From positions 569,628 through 610,066 of the forward strand of contig NW_019773770.1 of assembly GCF_001039355.2 (NCBI RefSeq): a stretch of 40,439 bases of DNA, written 5' to 3'. The position numbers and the translations under genes were made by a program. The notes below the pieces were generated by a model. That model was not told the DNA's origin. It ran no database searches and worked only from the letters and a program-made list of their open reading frames with translations. This DNA is from Lingula anatina. Its lineage: Eukaryota > Brachiopoda > Lingulata > Lingulida > Lingulidae. Numbering within the stretch: the stretch's first letter is position 1; every line of letters begins with the position of its first letter. Shown piece after piece: positions 35,788-40,439 of the stretch.

Positions 35788-38043
35788 CTGATCTCAGTTT
35801 AAATACCCTAACAAGTGTTTGATGTTTTTGCAAAAAAAAAAAATTATGTATTCATCTACCTAACTCATTGTGATGTAAGACACATTTTGCTAAATAATGC
35901 CCAAAACACTTCAGATTTCTTTTGCACTTTCAGCCTCTGTCCTTTCTCAGGAGTTGCCACAGCGGAAAGCACGCCTTCACTTCCACTAGTCCTGCATTTG
36001 ACCCTCCTCAAAATATGCTCAAAGCACTGATCATAACAAAATTTTCTCATCTTGCCTAAGTTACGTCTAGCACAATGACAGAACAATCACTTGAATGTTC
36101 TCACTAAATTCATCTGAACCAAACTAAAAAATTTGTTATTAAAAGCAGAATACTAAATATTAGCATGTTCAAACATTATAAAACATAAAAAATATTTCAT
36201 TCTACGAAAAAGAAAATTGTGGAAAAAGAGAAGAACAATACACTTACCACTATCGAAAATCTCACACAAAACATTCTTAGACAGCTAAGTAATCAGATAA
36301 TCTTCCAAGGCTTCCAACTTTTAAAAAATCATTACCATCTGAAAATTATCTACAAATGCATACAGCCCATGCTTCCCTGACTTCGAATGTCTGCGGCCTG
36401 CTCTGTGAGAAAATGTAATTGGTTTTTTTTGCTGTGGAAAATTCACCTGGGACTTCAGAAGAAACTAGGCCAAGGTAACTGGGTCAAGGTCGTTTTACCT
36501 GCCCTCCTGCCCTGCAAGTGTTCTCAGCCAAGCAGCGGCTGGATGAGTTCTATCTGGATGATCAATGTCATTTTGTAAGGGAGCAACTCAAAACTGCGCA
36601 ATACAGTACACATTATCTTAGAAAAACAGATGTGCAGCAAAATTTCATTTTATAACAGTTGTTAGTAATTCACTGTCATTCCCCTGGCAAGAATCAATTT
36701 TTGGTCTTTTAATATTCATTATCTCCCCCCCCCCCCGCCACCCCTGCATTCTAGAGCAAAGGAAGAGAAACTTTAACAAAATAATGTTCTATGATATAGT
36801 TGTCACTTCTAAGATACATCACTTTTTAAGTTTATAAATAATATTCTTATATCTAATTTGAACCTCTGCAGCTTAACGTTTCTCTTTGTTTCTCTAATAT
36901 TTTAAACCTACAAATATAATCTTCCATTAAATAAAACACATCTACAATGAAAATACTTGCAGCATTATGTCACTCAGCTGAAATGTGCCACTCTATAGAT
37001 AGCTAAAAAATAAAGTTTTTCTCCTTACAGGCATGATCTTCACCATGGCTCCCATAGAATAAATCTCAAGAAGAACAAGAACCTTCATATAAAAACAGTA
37101 TATGTTTTTCAATGGGTTTTGATAACTGTCCCCACTAAGTAAACAGAACTTCAAAGGATAAAAAGAGAACATGTGTTGTTTCCAGATACATGCTCTGATA
37201 ACAGTACAACCAGTACAATCAACAATCCTTTGTTCTTTACCAGGACTCTTCAGTAGATAAAAAAGGGGAAAAAGGGAACAATCATGGCTCACAAAACGAT
37301 GCTTTTTTCCCCTTTTTTCACAAATACAAAAGTACAGGTTAAAAAATATATATAAATATTTACTGTTATGTAAATCTGCAACTTATCTGGAAAGAAAACA
37401 GGAGCCTGGCACAATTTACCTCATATCAATTACAACAGGATAAGAAAGCAGTCACTGAGAAATTTCTATATATCGCAAAATATCATATTTATCCCACAGG
37501 TGGCACCTCAAACAAAAGGATAATTGCACTTGCATTTTTTATATGCTTTGATGTGTTTTTCCTATTGTTTGACGTGCCAGCCATAGGATAGGTGAGATAC
37601 AATTATTCTTCTTACACTGTATCCCCTTAATCTTTCATCTCTTGATCAACCTTGATTGTAATACCAAACATACACACCAAGGGGTTTTAGTTGATCGTGG
37701 CAATATATGCTTTATTTGGTTTGAGGGGTGTTTCTCAGTGTAATAGTGGTACTTTTCTCTTGGTATGAATACCAAATAATACACTGCTACCCTCGCACGA
37801 TAAATGCATGGAACGTCTCTCACTGACCCTCTTGGCATATAGTGTCTTGGTATATAGTGCTCAAGTGACAGTGTATTATCTCATACATAGGTCTACATTG
37901 TGACTTCACCATGACTAGGAATGGACCATGTCATAAATGTGTTCTTACAGAAACTTTGGCCAGTAACTTGCACAATCAAGAACTTACTAATATAGGCAAG
38001 ATATAAGCTAGCATATTTCAAGCCCTTAAAAAAAAGTACTCAC

Positions 38044-38102
38044 CACTGAAAGGCGTTAAAGTGAAAATACACAATCCCAAGGCCATAAAGGAAGGGAGCA
38101 TT
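38044..38102 (-). CDS. KDM6A: KDM6A/UTX internal exon d (TPR2 first helix)
   Basis: This 59-nt minus-strand exon has acceptor TTTCAG and donor GTGAGT. It encodes NAPFLYGLGIVYFHFNAFQ plus the first two bases of a Trp codon. The vertebrate counterpart is [20 protein letters not shown], the first helix of TPR2. The Trp codon is split TG|G and is completed by the exon at 1197-1317, which lies 36.7 kb away. The donor is a strong consensus site, so nothing in the sequence suggests that this splice is weak. Confidence 0.95.
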
Positions 38103-38651
38103 CTGAAATAATATAAAATATATTCAAGTGTTATTATTATAAATTTATAATTATCATAAATAGGTATGTGTTAGAGAGTTATGAGCAAAGAAAGAGTGGA
38201 AAACTGACTTAATTTATTATTTGAGTTGACTTTGGAAGGGTAGAGCGTGATCAATGCTGAAAGAAAAAATGGTGCTGGTCAAGTAGGTCAATGAACAGCA
38301 AAACTTCACTTGCAAATTCATGGGCGTCTCATCTGTACATAGCAGGTCTGCATTTTGGCATCTCCAAGCAAAGTGTTTTCAATGAAGCAATTTTTCTAGA
38401 ATAATCCTATTCCACACTTTATATCATACTGTTGCCAATTTAACTGCCAATTTAACTTTTTAATGATGAATGTGCATCCACTTTCACTGTAAGATACTAA
38501 ATCATCCTTATAAAATATATTCTATTAGGGGTGGCCCATTTTTCCATGACTAAAATGGAATGTTAACAAAATTTCTACAACCTGAATTTCTTTGTCTATT
38601 TAAAAAATATTTATCCAATTTCTTACTGTTCTGTTTTAGGTGGATGCTTAC

Positions 38652-38701
38652 CTTCCAATAGTCCTGCTGGAGGTTGAAGTACTTCTGGTAAGATGAAAGG
38701 G
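38652..38701 (-). CDS. KDM6A: KDM6A/UTX internal exon c (TPR1 second helix)
   Basis: This 50-nt minus-strand exon lies between acceptor TTTAG and donor GTAAGC. Joined to the single G from exon b it reads ALSSYQKYFNLQQDYWK in frame. It is nearly residue-for-residue the second helix of UTX TPR1 (vertebrate ALSAYQRYYSLQSDYWK). The exon ends in phase 0. Its very short length is typical of an internal exon and would be missed by an open-reading-frame scan. Confidence is high because phase, splice sites and protein match all agree. Confidence 0.95.
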
Positions 38702-38890
38702 CTAAATATAGAAAAGAAATATATATCAACATTAAGAGGTCTATCTGGAGTCATTTCTATCCCTAACCAATTCAATTCTAGTATATTAGAATCTTGGGGA
38801 TTTTCTCATTTCCTCTTATCCTTTCACTAGTAATTGGACATGAAGTGTTAAAAAATATGGAAGAGAAAGAAGCAACTAGGGTGGATATAG

Positions 38891-39037
38891 CAGGGCTTGA
38901 CACTAACTTTTTTCGATACTGGCCCACGATATGGATAAATATTGCAAGGATGATTTGACACATGACATCGATTCAATGGCCCTAGGTTGGTTTTCAGTGG
39001 CCCAGGGCCAGTGGGCCACCCTTAACGTCAAGCCCTG
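38891..39037. mobile_element. Short MITE (147 bp) with TATAG target duplication
   Basis: Starts CAGGGCTTGACACTAACTT and ends, reverse-complemented, CAGGGCTTGACGTTAAGG. TATAG flanks both sides (38886-38890 and 39038-39042). The interior has TGGCCCA / GGGCCAGTGGGCCA palindromic blocks. It lies in the 456-bp KDM6A intron between exons b and c, making up about a third of it. It is non-coding, and elements with this 'gggcttgac' tip look familiar from other marine invertebrate genomes, which is recollection, not a search. Confidence 0.8.
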
Positions 39038-39157
39038 TATAGAGTAGTCAAAACATTATTTGGTATACTAGTATTTTGTTTAAGGGACAGATAATTTTCA
39101 CCAAACTGCTTAAAAAAATCAAAAATTTGCCAGCCACTTCATTAGACCTGGTGTTAC

Positions 39158-39305
39158 CTTTAGGGAAGTCCTCCATGAGAAGCTGAAGGTGCCCCAGTGT
39201 GGAATACACAGTGGGGTCCACCTTAGTGATATTCAGGGTGCCCTCTGGCTTGGTCTTGTCTTGCTTGGCCTGCTCCTTGATCTGAGACTCATAGTATTCG
39301 ATGGC
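39158..39305 (-). CDS. KDM6A: KDM6A/UTX internal exon b (linker and TPR1 start)
   Basis: This 148-nt minus-strand exon has acceptor TAG and donor GTAACA. It gives 49 codons plus one base carried into the next exon. It starts AIEYYESQIKEQAKQ, runs through a Lys/Gln-rich linker, and ends with the first half of TPR1 (STLGHLQLLMEDFPK). This matches the vertebrate UTX segment 'LGHFNLLLEDYPK'. The linker between the YES motif and the LGH motif appears about 13 residues longer than I recall for human UTX. The intron to exon a is 454 bp. Its downstream intron is 456 bp and contains a small foldback element (38891-39037). Confidence 0.93.
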
Positions 39306-39445
39306 CTAAATAGAGAAATTTTAAAAACTTAGAGATATCCCCTGATTGTTGCATTAAAGCAACTGAACTTTTATATAAAAACAAGTTATATATATATATA
39401 TGGTGTTTTCAAAAGACAGTATAATATCTTCCGAAATACTGCAAA

Positions 39446-39663
39446 CAAGGGTTTTCCCAGTGAACTGTTCAGCCATAATTTGGATGGCCACCAGCATCAC
39501 CAGACAGCATTTATTTTCAAAGACGACTGGACTGCTTGTGGATTTTTTTTAGTATGATGGCTTTAAGCATACTAGTACTTGGACTCCCTAAAATTTTGTA
39601 GGAAATTACAGGTACCATGGTAATTTTGGACGGCCTAGACCCCAAATCCTGGAAAAAGCACCC
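39446..39663. mobile_element. hAT-like foldback element F1 (218 bp) with 8-bp duplication
   Basis: Flanked on both sides by ACTGCAAA (39438-39445 and 39664-39671). Eight-base target duplications are the hallmark of hAT elements. The tips are CAAGGGTTTTCCCAG and, reverse-complemented, GGGTGCTTTTTCCAGG. Inside, TAATTTGGATGGCC and (on the other strand) TTAGGGAGTCC match the copy at 19437-19636. It occupies nearly half of the 454-bp intron between exons a and b, ending about 96 bp from exon a. Confidence 0.75.
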
Positions 39664-39759
39664 ACTGCAAAACAGCGCCTGGAACCAATCTTTACCTCTG
39701 AGAATTTATTTAAAATTTAGTTTTATTCATTTTCAATAACAACTTTAAAGAACACTCAC

Positions 39760-39826
39760 CTTGACAATGAGGCTTCGCTTCCCTTCTTCCTCAGGGCTTG
39801 TGAACTTCAGGAACCCAAAGGCGCGA
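39760..39826 (-). CDS. KDM6A: KDM6A/UTX internal exon a (N-terminal, before TPR1)
   Basis: This 67-nt exon is read on the minus strand. It is preceded by a pyrimidine tract and TCAG, and followed by the donor GTGAGT. The first T completes a codon (probably Ser, AG|T), then 22 codons follow: RAFGFLKFTSPEEEG and KRSLIVK. Vertebrate UTX has the matching 'SRLFGF..F' segment just before its first TPR repeat. UTX/KDM6A is a nuclear JmjC dioxygenase that removes methyl groups from H3K27 within the MLL3/MLL4 (COMPASS-like) complex, and its N-terminal TPR array is a protein-interaction surface. The upstream exon carrying the start codon is not in the window. The family call rests on all five exons together, since this one alone would be too short. 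Confidence 0.88.
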
Positions 39827-40439
39827 CTGAAAAAAAAATACAGTAGCCATTGAATTTATTGCACTTAATACTTTCATATAAAAATAACTCGTGTCTACTA
39901 CAAGGTAAACTGTTTTTTTCTTTCTTTCTTTTTCAAACTGCATTTTATATCTCATGTATGTTTTTTTTTTTTTTCAGAAAAGAAACAAAAGTTGAAACAT
40001 TTTTTTTCATAAATTAACTGTGAACCTTATTATTGCAAATATCACAAAAGAAATAACTGATTGTAAATTTTTATCTAACTGATCTGACTTTGGCTAATTT
40101 GCCTCTACTGAGGAGTTGAAACCATTTTGTTTTATAAAAGTCTTAAATTTTCATTGGATTACTAGCTCTGTTGGATTTGAGACAATTTATCTATTTACTT
40201 ATCACAAGTAACGCTACATGATATGACTATGGGGAAAACAGTTGACTGTCAAATACCAGCATAATACATTTTTTAACAGCATTTCAGGCGTGCTGCAAAT
40301 ACCACCATCATTTTGAACATATGGATTAATGCTTCAAAGACAAGTCCTCATTTTATATGCAAAAAAAAAAAGTTTGGAAAGAATGGTCCTTAGTTAGTTT
40401 CTTAAGATTTTACAAGTGAACTGATGAAAAATTTTAACT
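39827..40439 (-). other. KDM6A: Partial KDM6A intron upstream of exon a
   Basis: On the minus strand this leads to the acceptor TTTTTTTTCAG of exon a. It has T-rich and A-rich runs (39913-39931, 39961-39974, 40362-40372). No upstream exon with a matching phase-2 donor and start codon is recognised before the right edge. Confidence 0.6.

Larger units (their letters stand above)
1318..38043 (-). other. KDM6A: Giant KDM6A intron (36,726 bp)
   Basis: This is the sequence between the donor of exon d (GTGAGT, read at 38043 downward) and the acceptor of exon e (TTTGCAG, ending at 1318). It is a phase-2 intron cutting a Trp codon inside TPR2. The other introns of the gene in this window are 454, 456 and 549 bp, so this one is about 70-80 times longer. 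It contains all the repeats listed below and no protein-coding gene that I can support. A tandem duplication contributes about 5.6 kb of its length, which may be an assembly effect. Confidence 0.9.
33459..38043. other. Intron segment right of the duplication, no gene seen
   Basis: Unique AT-rich sequence with a few simple repeats listed separately. A somewhat GC-richer patch at about 36387-36580 has an open frame without any recognised family. A C run lies near 36724-36736. Nothing else is supported. Confidence 0.5.

Noticed and set aside
36387-36578. GC-richer patch with a 63-codon frame, considered as a hidden exon.
   Set aside because: No convincing acceptor and donor pair in a consistent frame and no known homology. 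It is also on the strand opposite to KDM6A.
1-40439. tRNA, rRNA, CRISPR, prophage or operon features.
   Set aside because: No cloverleaf B-box or A-box pair, no rRNA-like sequence and no spacer-repeat array were seen. The gene structure is that of an animal genome.

Overview
The window is animal genomic DNA: spliced coding exons, one very long intron, many microsatellites and short foldback transposons, and AT-rich composition. No bacterial or viral gene was found. The poly-G/C tracts, microsatellite load and miniature inverted-repeat elements fit a marine invertebrate (echinoderm-, mollusc- or hemichordate-like), but the species cannot be fixed from this sequence alone.

The only protein-coding gene I can support is on the minus strand: an orthologue of KDM6A/UTX, the H3K27 demethylase with N-terminal TPR repeats. 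Five exons are visible, at 39760-39826, 39158-39305, 38652-38701, 38044-38102 and 1197-1317. Every exon has AG/GT borders and the phase runs through without a break. Together they encode about 148 residues covering the start of the TPR array. The first exon(s), most of the TPR array and the whole JmjC half lie outside the window.

Exons 38044-38102 and 1197-1317 are separated by a 36.7-kb intron (1318-38043) that fills most of the window. I see no convincing second gene inside it. It holds: (i) a direct tandem duplication of about 5.65 kb (22139-27774 and 27800-33458) whose junction contains the only N I noticed in the window; (ii) at least eight Harbinger-like foldback elements in four families, plus duplicated copies, sharing a ten-base terminal pattern (G..., ending CATTC) and, where intact, three-base target duplications (TTA, TAA, AAA). 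One of these is inserted inside another with a recoverable empty site; (iii) other foldback elements, including a 374-bp element with a duplicated arm, a hAT-like family and a 108-nt perfect-looking hairpin; (iv) microsatellites, minisatellites and homopolymer runs.

The most notable items are the duplication with the N at its seam (real segmental duplication or two haplotypes laid end to end), the set of elements with a common terminal pattern and their nested insertion, and the foldback element at 2996-3542. The loop of that last element looks like a promoter with a start codon and a 25-codon reading frame.
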